Source: Treponema sp. (GTDB lineage Bacteria > Spirochaetota > Spirochaetia > Treponematales > Breznakiellaceae). Taken from it: DNA of 5,646 nucleotides. The notes under the pieces were generated by a model, which searched no databases, was not told where the DNA came from, and saw only the letters and a program-made list of their open reading frames with translations. Positions within the stretch are counted from its first letter, which is position 1. Each line of letters starts with the position of its first letter. Below are positions 1 through 5,110 of this stretch, in pieces. A program made the translations under genes and the position numbers. Where the stretch lies: positions 1 through 5,646 of the forward strand of contig JAIRLZ010000111.1 in the NCBI GenBank assembly GCA_031259035.1, given 5' to 3'.

Positions 1-1
1 G

Positions 2-229
2 TCCGAATTGTGCGACTTGCTTTTTACGGTTGTCAATCTTTGCCGCTTTATGAAAGTTGATCCGTCAGTGGCGCTGCACCGCGCCAACATCAAATTCGCG
101 CGCCGTTTCGCCTATGTGGAAAAAAGAATGAAAGAAACCACGCGGGAAATGAAGAAAGAAAATAACGGGGATATGGAAGCGTTTTGGCAAGAGGCGAAGG
201 GGGATGAGCGCGGGCGCGAAGCGCGGTGA
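2..229 (+). CDS. mazG: MazG-type nucleoside triphosphate pyrophosphohydrolase, C-terminal end (5' truncated by window)
   Basis: The reading frame is open from the window edge to a TGA at 227-229, giving about 75 residues. It begins SELCDLLFTVVNL, which matches the ExxD metal-binding helix of MazG (usually E-L-G-D-L-L-F). Next come VDPSVALHRANIKFARRF and YVEKRMKE, the standard C-terminal helices (usual form DPEEAL.RAN.KF.RRF..VE), and the usual late ...MEAFWQEAK. MazG proteins hydrolyse NTPs to NMP and pyrophosphate, cleaning the nucleotide pool; in some bacteria they also affect ppGpp level. The Gly of ELGD is Cys here, and the family Asp/Glu ligands upstream are outside the window. The gene converges on eno, so the two are not co-transcribed. 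A TTG at 8-10 lies inside the conserved motif and is not the true start. The family call is firm; the exact orthologue is less so. Confidence 0.87.
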   Translation, partial: SELCDLLFTVVNLCRFMKVDPSVALHRANIKFARRFAYVEKRMKETTREMKKENNGDMEAFWQEAKGDERGREAR

Positions 230-246
230 ACGCGCCCGCCCATCCC
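201..246. terminator. GC-rich hairpin between convergent mazG and eno, possible bidirectional terminator
   Basis: The 9-bp arms at 210-218 (GCGGGCGCG) and 231-239 (CGCGCCCGC) pair perfectly around a 12-nt loop. An outer 6-bp stem (GGGATG at 201-206, CATCCC at 241-246) extends the structure past a small bulge. It overlaps the mazG stop and lies 15 bp beyond the eno stop, where a shared terminator would be expected. No run of T follows on either strand, so it is not a canonical intrinsic terminator; it may act in another way or only protect 3' ends. Confidence 0.45.
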
Positions 247-260
247 TGTATGCGCCGTTC

Positions 261-1562
261 CTATTTCTTCAGGTTGTAGAACGCCTTCTTGCCCGCGTAC
301 TCCGCGACGCCTTCAAGCTCTTCCTCGATTCTGAGAAGCTGGTTGTACTTACAAATACGGTCGGTGCGGCTCATTGAACCGGTTTTAATTTGACCCGTCT
401 CAAACGCGACCACGAGGTCCGCGATGAAGCTGTCCTCGGTTTCGCCGGAGCGGTGGGAAACAACGGCGGTGTAGCCGGCGCGTTTCGCCATTTCGACCGC
501 TTCGTAGGTTTCGGTTATGGTGCCAATCTGGTTCACCTTGATGAGAATGCTGTTGCAGGAACCTTCTTTGATGCCTCGCGCAAGGCGTTTGGTGTTGGTG
601 ACGAAGAAGTCATCGCCTACGATTTGAATCTTGTCCCCGAGTTTCTTTGTCATGGTCACATAACCAGCCCAATCGTCCTGATCAAGCGGATCTTCAATGG
701 AGATGATCGGGTATTTGCCGATCCAGCTTTCATAAAGCGCAATCAATTCATCAGCGGTGAATATCTTGTCCGGGTTGGATTTCCAGAATTTGTAGCCTTT
801 CTTGCCGCCTTCGTCAAAAAGCTCGGAACTGGCGCAGTCTATCGCAATGCCAAACTGCTCTTTGTCCGCCTTGTACCCGGCTTTCTCGATCGCTTTAACG
901 ATGAATTGGAGGGCTTCTTCATTGCCGAGATTCGGCGCGAAACCGCCTTCATCGCCAACGCCGGTGTTATGGCCAGCTTCGTTCAGCAGTTTTTTCAGAG
1001 TGTGGAACACCTCGGCCGTCCAACGCACCGCTTCCGATATGGACTCCGCGCCAACGGGCATGACCAGGAATTCCTGAAAGTCGATTTTATTGTCCGAATG
1101 TTTTCCGCCGTTGATGATATTCGCCATGGGAACAGGCAACACGGTGGTGTGAATGCCGCCAAGGTATTTGTAAAGCGGGACGCCGAGCGATTCGGAAGCG
1201 GCGCGGGCGGCTGCCATTGACACGCCGAGAATGGCGTTTGCGCCGAGTTTGCCCTTGTTTTCGGTCCCGTCAACCTCAATCATCACGCGATCCACATCAA
1301 TCTGATCAAGGGCGTCAAGACCGATGATCTCAGGCGCAATGATGTTGTTTACATTTTCAACAGCTTTCTGAACACCCTTGCCCAGATAACGGCTCTTATC
1401 GCCATCGCGCAACTCAACGGCTTCATGCTCGCCGGTGGAAGCGCCTGACGGAACCGCAGCCCGCCCAAAGGATCCGTCTTCAAGGCAAACATCAACTTCA
1501 ACAGTGGGATTACCACGTGAATCAAGGATTTCACGCGCTTTGACATATTCTATGACACTCAT
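261..1562 (-). CDS. eno: Enolase (phosphopyruvate hydratase)
   Basis: Complete 433-residue enolase, the usual bacterial length. It converts 2-phosphoglycerate to phosphoenolpyruvate in glycolysis, normally in the cytosol as a Mg-dependent dimer or octamer. The N-terminal domain carries VPSGASTGEHEAVELRD (residues 37-53) with mobile-loop Ser42. The barrel shows GGKHSDN (His155), GDEGGFAPN (catalytic Glu205), metal ligands Asp242 (IDCASSE), Glu290 (SIEDPLDQDD) and Asp317 (VGDD). The signature ILIKVNQIGTITET carries catalytic Lys342, followed by SHRSGETED (His370-Ser372) and Lys393. Nothing essential is missing. The ATG start is supported by AGAAGGAG five bases upstream and by the conserved start of the family (EYVKAREILDSRGNPT). 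The stop is TAG. A 243-bp gap with its own promoter candidate separates it from the protease gene upstream, so it is probably transcribed alone. Confidence 0.98.
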   Translation of the reverse strand: MSVIEYVKAREILDSRGNPTVEVDVCLEDGSFGRAAVPSGASTGEHEAVELRDGDKSRYLGKGVQKAVENVNNIIAPEIIGLDALDQIDVDRVMIEVDGTENKGKLGANAILGVSMAAARAASESLGVPLYKYLGGIHTTVLPVPMANIINGGKHSDNKIDFQEFLVMPVGAESISEAVRWTAEVFHTLKKLLNEAGHNTGVGDEGGFAPNLGNEEALQFIVKAIEKAGYKADKEQFGIAIDCASSELFDEGGKKGYKFWKSNPDKIFTADELIALYESWIGKYPIISIEDPLDQDDWAGYVTMTKKLGDKIQIVGDDFFVTNTKRLARGIKEGSCNSILIKVNQIGTITETYEAVEMAKRAGYTAVVSHRSGETEDSFIADLVVAFETGQIKTGSMSRTDRICKYNQLLRIEEELEGVAEYAGKKAFYNLKK

Positions 1563-1567
1563 AGATA

Positions 1568-1575
1568 CTCCTTCT
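1568..1575 (-). promoter_or_regulatory. Ribosome binding site of eno
   Basis: AGAAGGAG on the minus strand ends five bases before the eno ATG. It is a strong Shine-Dalgarno site that fixes the start codon. Confidence 0.85.
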
Positions 1576-1581
1576 ATAAAC

Positions 1582-1598
1582 CTGCGGCTTTTCCGCAG
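1582..1598 (-). promoter_or_regulatory. Small leader hairpin just upstream of the eno RBS
   Basis: CTGCGG and CCGCAG (6-bp perfect arms, 5-nt loop AAAAG on the minus strand) lie seven bases before the Shine-Dalgarno site. In the mRNA this would form a compact GC hairpin close to the ribosome landing site. It could tune translation or stability of the eno transcript. No U-run follows, so it is not an attenuator terminator. The role is inferred only from position. Confidence 0.35.
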
Positions 1599-1612
1599 CC
1601 ATAAGACTAAAA

Positions 1613-1642
1613 CGAACCAACGGTTCGCGAACCAAGTGTTCG
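1613..1642. repeat. Tandem pair of 15-bp CGAAC...GTTCG palindromes in the eno leader
   Basis: Two adjacent 15-mers, CGAACCAACGGTTCG (1613-1627) and CGAACCAAGTGTTCG (1628-1642), are each an inverted repeat and are clearly related to each other. They lie between the eno promoter candidate and the start codon. A related CGAAC-N4-GTTCG palindrome recurs inside the inserted element at 2958-2971. The pair may be a binding site for a dimeric regulator, an RNA hairpin pair or a remnant of a dispersed repeat; the sequence alone does not decide. Confidence 0.55.
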
Positions 1643-1673
1643 TAGATTTCTCTAAAACAAAATCGTATGTTCT

Positions 1674-1702
1674 ATTTTTAACCTTTATGCGTAATTCGTC
1701 AA
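1674..1702 (-). promoter_or_regulatory. Candidate sigma-70 promoter for eno
   Basis: On the minus strand TTGACG (plus positions 1697-1702, 5 of 6 to consensus) is followed after 17 bases by AAAAAT (1674-1679, 4 of 6). An alternative -10, TAAAAA, gives a 16-base spacer. Transcription would begin near 1667 and give a leader of about 105 bases carrying the paired palindromes and the small hairpin. The -35 is good and the -10 mediocre. Confidence 0.45.
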
Positions 1703-1744
1703 GGGGGTGGAAGCGTTTTTATTCGCGGCGGGGTCTACTGTCCG

Positions 1745-1758
1745 CGCCCTAAAGGGCG
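1745..1758 (-). terminator. Short GC hairpin downstream of the protease gene, weak terminator candidate
   Basis: CGCCCT and AGGGCG form 6-bp arms with a 2-base loop, about 50 bp beyond the protease stop and upstream of the eno promoter. No T-run follows on the minus strand, so termination is only a guess from position. The rest of 1703-1805 shows no gene; it is GC-rich with G-runs. Confidence 0.25.
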
Positions 1759-1805
1759 TCCGCAACCGTGTTTGCGCGCTCTGCGGCGGGGGAGGTTCAT
1801 TGAAT

Positions 1806-2921
1806 TTAGCGGTTCCCCAGCTTGAATTCCATTGTCCGCTCTTCGCCGCCTTCAAGAACTATGAAATTTTTTACCCTAAAAATATCCATGTTCCACATGT
1901 CCCTATCGCTTATTTCCCGCGCCAGCTTCCCGTCAATCTTGGCGATAATTGTTCTTTCAGTTATGCCATATTCGGCGTTCAGAACGCTCCCTTCGATAAT
2001 TCCAAGCGCAATTCCTTCAGGCGTTCTATAAAACGAGTAAATTCCCGATTCCAATATCCTCTCAACTTGCGCTTTTTCAAGAAACAATTTTTTCTCATCT
2101 CTTTCCGTGTTAATGCGTTTATAATACAGCCCGCTGGCGCTGGAAGGAAGAGTGGTGAAATCGAAAAGCAAATCGTAGTTTTTCAAAAATTCAACTCCGA
2201 CCAATCCCCGCGGACCGGACATATTCCAAATTGAATTCGTGACAACAGCCTTATTCTCAAATATCTCGTCAAAAATTGATATTTTATTTGTTCTTACCAG
2301 ATGAAGGATCCCCCTCGGTAAAAGTATTTTTTCGTTTTCTGTATTTCCAACTATAAGCGATGAAGGAAAATACATTCCCTGCGCTCCGGTGTCGACAATA
2401 AACGGCGACTGTTTTTCGTCTATGTCAACCGGAATGCAAAAATAATTCCCTTCCAGTATCACCGGTACGAATTTCTCAAAACGCGCCGGTTTCTTTTTGT
2501 GAAGTATTATCTTTTTCTTTGAAAAAGAAAGTTCGCACCAGTAACCCGCAAAAACGTTTATTCCCAAAACTCCGTCAAGACCTTCAGGCTCAAGCGTCCT
2601 GCTCCGCAAATTCGCCGTGGTTCTCACTATTTCCGACACGCCTTTTAAACGTACGCCGTCTATAATTATTTCCGGCAAATAATGATAATCCACCGCTTCA
2701 GGATTCTCAAAATAAAAAGACATCATCTCCGTACGAGAGAACTCTAAATTGCGGAAGTCGCCGTCAAATAGTGAAACAGCGGCTCCAGTGTCCCAGTACA
2801 ATTTCCCGCTTTTCCCGTTTATCTTGGCGTTTACGGCAATTCTATTGTAGTCAGTCAATTCAAAAGAAATTTCTTTTGCGTTGTCGCAGGAGAAAAAGAA
2901 TAGAGAAATAGAAAGAGCCAT
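1806..2921 (-). CDS. Predicted lipoprotein aspartic protease (two clan AA DTGA motifs, C-terminal PDZ-like region), 5' end disrupted
   Basis: About 371 residues. Two retropepsin-like half-sites are visible: LYWDTGAAVSLFD (Asp44) and PFIVDTGAQGMYFP (Asp177). Each is followed by the hydrophobic-Gly element that usually completes such a lobe (EGLDGVLGINVFAG near 113 and GPRGLVGVEFL near 236). One chain therefore carries two lobes and could form an internal dimer. Residues about 295-368 (GIALGIIEGSVLNAEYG..., ...IAKIDGKLA) look like a PDZ domain, as in other bacterial clan AA proteases. The N-terminus ISLFFFSC ends in a lipobox-like Cys12, suggesting an exported lipoprotein. The ATG used here (2919-2921) lies inside the end of an inserted repeat, has no spaced Shine-Dalgarno and leaves a signal peptide without positive charge; a TTG at 2925-2927 is also possible. 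The ancestral start was probably 3094. Substrate unknown; the gene may be poorly expressed or dead. Confidence 0.75.
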   Translation of the reverse strand: MALSISLFFFSCDNAKEISFELTDYNRIAVNAKINGKSGKLYWDTGAAVSLFDGDFRNLEFSRTEMMSFYFENPEAVDYHYLPEIIIDGVRLKGVSEIVRTTANLRSRTLEPEGLDGVLGINVFAGYWCELSFSKKKIILHKKKPARFEKFVPVILEGNYFCIPVDIDEKQSPFIVDTGAQGMYFPSSLIVGNTENEKILLPRGILHLVRTNKISIFDEIFENKAVVTNSIWNMSGPRGLVGVEFLKNYDLLFDFTTLPSSASGLYYKRINTERDEKKLFLEKAQVERILESGIYSFYRTPEGIALGIIEGSVLNAEYGITERTIIAKIDGKLAREISDRDMWNMDIFRVKNFIVLEGGEERTMEFKLGNR

Positions 2922-3056
2922 TCCCAAAACGCGAACTGTGTTTGCGAACTGTGTTTGCGAACACGAGTTCGGGTTAGTTTTGGGAATGGCTTTGGAAAAA
3001 GCGGTCTGAAGGCAGCTTTCCCAAAACTGTCGCTCTGCGCGTTTTGGGAAAGCCTC
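2915..3056. mobile_element. 142-bp MITE-like repeat element inserted in the protease signal-peptide sequence
   Basis: The ends form imperfect terminal inverted repeats: GAGCCATTCCCAAAACGCG (2915-2933) and, reversed at 3038-3056, GAGGCTTTCCCAAAACGCG, with 17 of 19 positions equal. GAAA flanks both sides (2911-2914 and 3057-3060), a possible 4-bp target duplication, although the right flank is a (GAAA)n tract so chance is possible. Two hairpins lie inside: 15-bp perfect arms 2916-2930/2977-2991, and 13-bp arms 3015-3027/3041-3053. There is no coding capacity. Taking out the element and one GAAA (146 bp) rejoins one reading frame from an ATG at 3094 to the protease. It is probably non-autonomous; the enzyme that moves it is not in the window. 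Two successive insertions of separate hairpins is an alternative. Confidence 0.65.
2931..2971. repeat. Tandem 13-bp GCGAACTGTGTTT repeats plus CGAAC-N4-GTTCG palindrome
   Basis: GCGAACTGTGTTT occurs at 2931-2943 and again at 2944-2956, immediately followed by GCGAAC and the palindrome CGAACACGAGTTCG (2958-2971). This fills the loop between the two arms of the left hairpin of the inserted element. The CGAAC/GTTCG motif matches the pair in the eno leader. Confidence 0.6.
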
Positions 3057-3094
3057 GAAAGAAAGAAAAACACTCTCGCCAATAGCATCGTCAT
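3057..3094 (-). pseudogene. Displaced 5' end of the lipoprotein protease gene (ancestral start and signal peptide)
   Basis: On the minus strand an ATG at 3092-3094 begins MTMLLARVFFFL. With the element and one GAAA removed, this runs directly in frame into SISLFFFSC and the DTGA protein. Arg7 supplies the positive n-region, followed by a hydrophobic core and a lipobox Cys at residue 21, an ordinary lipoprotein signal. The rejoined protein would be 380 residues. In the present sequence this start instead reads out of frame through the element and stops at 2855 after about 80 residues. ATGs at 3098-3100 and 3086-3088 are in the same frame; 3094 fits the Shine-Dalgarno spacing best. Confidence 0.6.
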
Positions 3095-3101
3095 TGCCAT
3101 A

Positions 3102-3107
3102 CTCCTT
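3102..3107 (-). promoter_or_regulatory. Ribosome binding site of the ancestral protease start
   Basis: AAGGAG on the minus strand lies seven bases before the ATG at 3094, the optimal distance. It supports 3094 as the original start, in contrast to the unsupported ATG at 2921. Confidence 0.6.
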
Positions 3108-3204
3108 GAAATGGTGTCAGTCACCTTTTTTAGCGAGTCACGCCCGCTTCATTCAATTATTACAGGCTTCCAGGCTGAAGTCAAGCTGAAATGGTGTCAG
3201 TCAC
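3107..3204. repeat. 18-bp direct repeat TGAAATGGTGTCAGTCAC, two copies 80 bp apart
   Basis: Perfect copies lie at 3107-3124 and 3187-3204. The first is followed by C, giving the short hairpin GGTG-TCAGT-CACC and then a T-run. A related core, GGTGTCAGACACC, occurs at 5157-5169. The two copies bracket the protease promoter candidate, and the inner one touches its Shine-Dalgarno site. They resemble REP-type boxes or ends of a small element. Confidence 0.65.
3156..3184 (-). promoter_or_regulatory. Strong sigma-70 promoter candidate for the protease gene
   Basis: On the minus strand TTGACT (plus 3179-3184, 5 of 6) is followed after exactly 17 bases by AATAAT (3156-3161, 5 of 6), with a TG one base before the -10. 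Transcription from about 3149 would give a leader of about 55 bases to the ATG at 3094. It lies between the two copies of the 18-bp direct repeat. Confidence 0.6.
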
Positions 3205-3243
3205 AACATCATAAACTTAGGAGCCGTATTGTGTAAGCAATTA

Positions 3244-3268
3244 AAATAAAATGCCGTGCATTTTATTT
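3244..3268. repeat. AT-rich perfect hairpin, 11-bp arms
   Basis: AAATAAAATGC and GCATTTTATTT pair around the 3-base loop CGT. The stem is A/T-rich and the structure symmetric, so it could be a weak bidirectional terminator or an operator-like site. The rest of 3205-3318 shows no gene and no other clear signal. Confidence 0.4.
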
Positions 3269-3318
3269 ATGAACAATTCCTTAAGACAAAAATCCTCAAA
3301 ATAAGGTATGCTGCATAA

Positions 3319-4170
3319 GAGCCTGTTTAATATCTTTTCAGTAGCAGCGAGATAAACGCGGGAACCGTCATTTGCAGCGTGGTGTGAATCTTACGTTCGC
3401 AGTTCTTCCAAAGGCGGCGGTGTTTTTCCAGCCGCCCAAACGTTCGCCCGACCGCCCGCCGTTTGGGCGGCGCCGCGAACGTATGAAGTTCATTGCGTTT
3501 CACCGCCTCTACTCCAGCCTCTGTAAGCGCCTTTACAGCCCCGGCGGAGTTTTCCCCGCCGCAACCCCCATCGCGCGGGGCCGCCGCCTTCGGCAGGTTT
3601 GGCGCGCGGCCGCGCAATGTTTCAACCGCCCCTCCGCGGCCCGCCGCCCGAACCGCATGAGGCGAGCCGTTGGCATCAACCCCGGCATGAGCCTTTACCC
3701 CCGAAGTTTTTTCCCCGCGCCATACCCCTTCCCCCACGCGGCGCCGGTGTTTTTCACGCACTTGGAATCCATGATTGCCATGGCGGCGCCCGGCGCCCTC
3801 CCGCGAATCGCACGCTCTGACAACGCCAGCTCCCGTAATATACGGCCGAAAAGCGGGGCTTCGCCGTTTTCGCCTTTCGCGCCCCATATCTGGCAATAGC
3901 GGCATGCGGTATTCCATGGGGGAGGCCGCGCCAGGCGCATCCTTCCTTAAGGGCATACAGAATCGCGCAAAAAAGGCCATACAGATCGCATGTACGCGGG
4001 CGCGTTACCTTTCGGGCCGGTTGCGGTTCATATTCCATCACGGAGAATTGTTCCCGGGTAATGCCGCTTGGATAGGCCGCCCTCACACCATTCCCGCCTT
4101 TCCTGCCGTTTTATTTCATTGTTTCATTATACATCCCGTTGGAAATTTGGAAAAGATATTGAACAGGCTC
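3319..4170 (-). mobile_element. Decayed IS5-family insertion sequence (852 bp)
   Basis: Terminal inverted repeats of 21 bp at 3319-3339 and 4150-4170 differ at one position (both begin GAGCCTGTT from their outer ends). The body holds a degenerate IS5-type transposase on the minus strand whose stop codon lies inside the left terminal repeat, a common IS5 arrangement. The length is typical for the family. The flanking triplets are TAA on the left and TCA on the right: both fit the TNA target of some IS5 subgroups but differ, so no clean target duplication is visible. This suggests an old insertion or later rearrangement. Base composition is much more GC-rich than at 3205-3318. Confidence 0.8.
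3327..4086 (-). pseudogene. IS5-family transposase, degenerate (two frameshifts, catalytic Glu lost)
   Basis: The N-terminus from GTG at 4084-4086 reads YPSGITREQF, then RPRTCDLYGLFCAILYALKEGCAWRGLP, the typical helix-turn-helix region of this family. The frame breaks at the G5 run near 3918-3922 and continues in another frame with PPPWNTACRYCQIW, GAKGEN and MDSKCVKNT (first catalytic Asp). It breaks again at the T6 run 3707-3712 and continues with TSGVKAHAGVDANGSPHAV, PRDGGCGG (second Asp), VKRNELHTFA and HRRLWKNCERK. The motif usually written VVERTF is AVGRTF here, so the catalytic Glu is Gly. Reassembled length is about 253 residues, near normal, with a few residues missing at the first break. 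Not functional; the element could move only with help from a relative. Confidence 0.85.
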
Positions 4171-4173
4171 TCA

Positions 4174-4206
4174 GGCAGCTTTCCCAAAACTGAAGTTTTG
4201 GGAAAG
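4174..4206. repeat. TTCCCAAAAC hairpin abutting the IS right end
   Basis: 13-bp perfect arms, CTTTCCCAAAACT (4179-4191) and AGTTTTGGGAAAG (4194-4206), are separated by two bases, a near-perfect palindrome. GGCAGCTTTCCCAAAACTG (4174-4192) is identical over 19 bp to 3011-3029 inside the 142-bp element. It begins three bases after the IS end, so the IS may have landed next to or within an older copy. Confidence 0.7.
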
Positions 4207-4223
4207 GCTCTGTCTTACTATAA

Positions 4224-4260
4224 AAAAGCGTCTCCAAAACACCGCTTTGAAAACGCTTTT
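4224..4260 (-). terminator. Weak terminator candidate after the MSND hypothetical gene
   Basis: AAAAGCGT (4224-4231) and ACGCTTTT (4253-4260) pair over 8 bp around a 21-base loop, 27 bp beyond the stop at 4287. A-runs and T-runs flank both sides, so it could work in either direction. The long loop makes it weak. Confidence 0.35.
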
Positions 4261-4286
4261 ACTTTCATTGATATTTCCGTTTGCCC

Positions 4287-4876
4287 TTACGCTATCACAT
4301 GAGATTGTATCGGAGAGGGCGGCCCCAGGCGGCCTTTCTCGTTCTGCCGGTAGAGCGCGATGCAGGGCGTCTGACCCAACCGCGTGTCCTCAAAGATCAG
4401 CATCTCACGCGGGCGGGTGAGCGGCTTTGAACCGGTCAGCTCTTTGTGGGTTTCGGGGGCGGGGCGCTTCACGACGACTTGCAAGTATTCGCCGCTCTCA
4501 AGGGTGAAGGGGACGACCTCGGCAGGGTCGGGGGCATCGGTGCGGGTGGTGTCTTTGGGGTGAAGGCCGCGGTCCAGGAGGATTTCAGGGGTCGCCGCGT
4601 CCGACGGGTCGGGGTCGAGGCGAGCGTTCTTTATCTTGCGGATGCTTTTCGTCAGGCCTTCGCGCTTTTCCTTGCGGTCTTCGCGGTCGAGTTTGCCCGC
4701 GTTGGGGGCGGCTGCGGCGCAACGGCGGCGGCGCAGGCGGCCAGCTTGTCCGTGTTGGCGCTTGCGAGCGCGCCGGGTATGCCCAGGGCGCTCGCATGGG
4801 TGGTTGTTCCGGCGTTGAAGGTCGCGGCGAAGTTCAAAAATTCCGCTTCGGGGGCGGAACATACGTCATTGCTCAT
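4287..4876 (-). pseudogene. Small conserved hypothetical protein ('MSND' type), interrupted by a frameshift
   Basis: The ATG at 4874-4876 has AAAAGGAG six bases upstream and begins MSNDVCSAPEAEFLNFA, then ALGIPGALASANTDKLAAC. After about residue 53 the matching continuation lies in another frame: PNAGKLDREDRKEKREGL, ARLDPDPSDAATPEILLDRG, DTTRTDAPDP, FTLESGEYLQVVVK, ALYRQNEKGRLGPPSPIQ and stop at 4287. Adding one base near 4702-4722 (a C5 run and GCCGCC repeats) would join both into 196 residues. From memory this resembles hypothetical proteins common in treponemes, with the same MSND start, the (L)G(L)xPxDTTRT motif and a closing Y.NEKG..GPWxPI-like segment. Function is unknown; there is no signal peptide or membrane segment. 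The break could be a real mutation, a sequencing error in GC-rich DNA or, less likely, programmed frameshifting. No strong promoter was seen. Confidence 0.65.
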
Positions 4877-4941
4877 AGTTCGCTCCTTTTGTTCGTTTTA
4901 GAAATGACACATCGTTTCGGTGAAAAAGATCAATGCTCCGG

Positions 4942-5109
4942 CAGGGGAAATTTTTTTCCTCTGGAGGAAAACTTTTGCCCTCATAAGGGAAAACCTTCTC
5001 CTCTGGAGGAACTGTTTTGCCCTCTGGAAGAAAATCCTTGCCCTCATAAGTGAAACTTCCGCCCTTATGAGAGAAAACCTTCTCCTTGCGGGGGAATTTT
5101 TTTTCCTTC
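4942..5109. repeat. Tandem array of eight degenerate 21-bp repeats
   Basis: Units start at 4942, 4963, 4984, 5005, 5026, 5047, 5068 and 5089. The consensus is about (GG/TA)RGGGAAAAnnTTTnCCTC(T/A). Unit junctions are hairpin-like: CCTC-TG-GAGG at 4959-4968 and 5001-5010, CCCT-CATA-AGGG at 4978-4989. Because 21 is a multiple of three, heptad-repeat frames are open on both strands: 4920-5114 (+, ...LLLWRNCFAL...) and 5120-4866 (-, ...KVFPYEGKSFPPEEK...). Neither has a Shine-Dalgarno site: the plus frame starts at GTG 4920 and the minus frame at TTG 5120. I therefore treat both as by-products of the repeat. The array sits upstream of the MSND gene. Confidence 0.8.
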
Positions 5110-5110
5110 G

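Noticed and set aside
390..1220. 276-residue open frame on the plus strand opposite eno
   Set aside because: It lies fully antisense to a certain enolase gene, its translation resembles no family, and it has no ribosome binding site; it is a by-product of enolase codon use.
1707..2234. 175-residue open frame on the plus strand opposite the protease
   Set aside because: Antisense to the protease coding sequence, low-complexity aromatic-rich translation, and no credible start signal.
2855..3124. 89-residue open frame on the minus strand across the inserted element
   Set aside because: It is the old signal-peptide start read out of frame through the 142-bp element and the protease 5' end; better explained as the disrupted gene than as a separate protein.
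3372..3899. 175-residue and shorter plus-strand frames across the IS
   Set aside because: They are antisense to recognisable transposase motifs and are high-GC shadow frames.
4287..4862. 191-residue single-frame protein starting MFRPRSG
   Set aside because: Its first about 55 residues are Arg-rich shadow sequence without a ribosome binding site, whereas the MSND start in the other frame has both a strong site and family-like sequence; only the C-terminal part of this frame is genuine.
4942..5109. CRISPR-like array
   Set aside because: The 21-bp units are contiguous with no unique spacers and no Cas gene nearby; it is a degenerate minisatellite-type tandem array.
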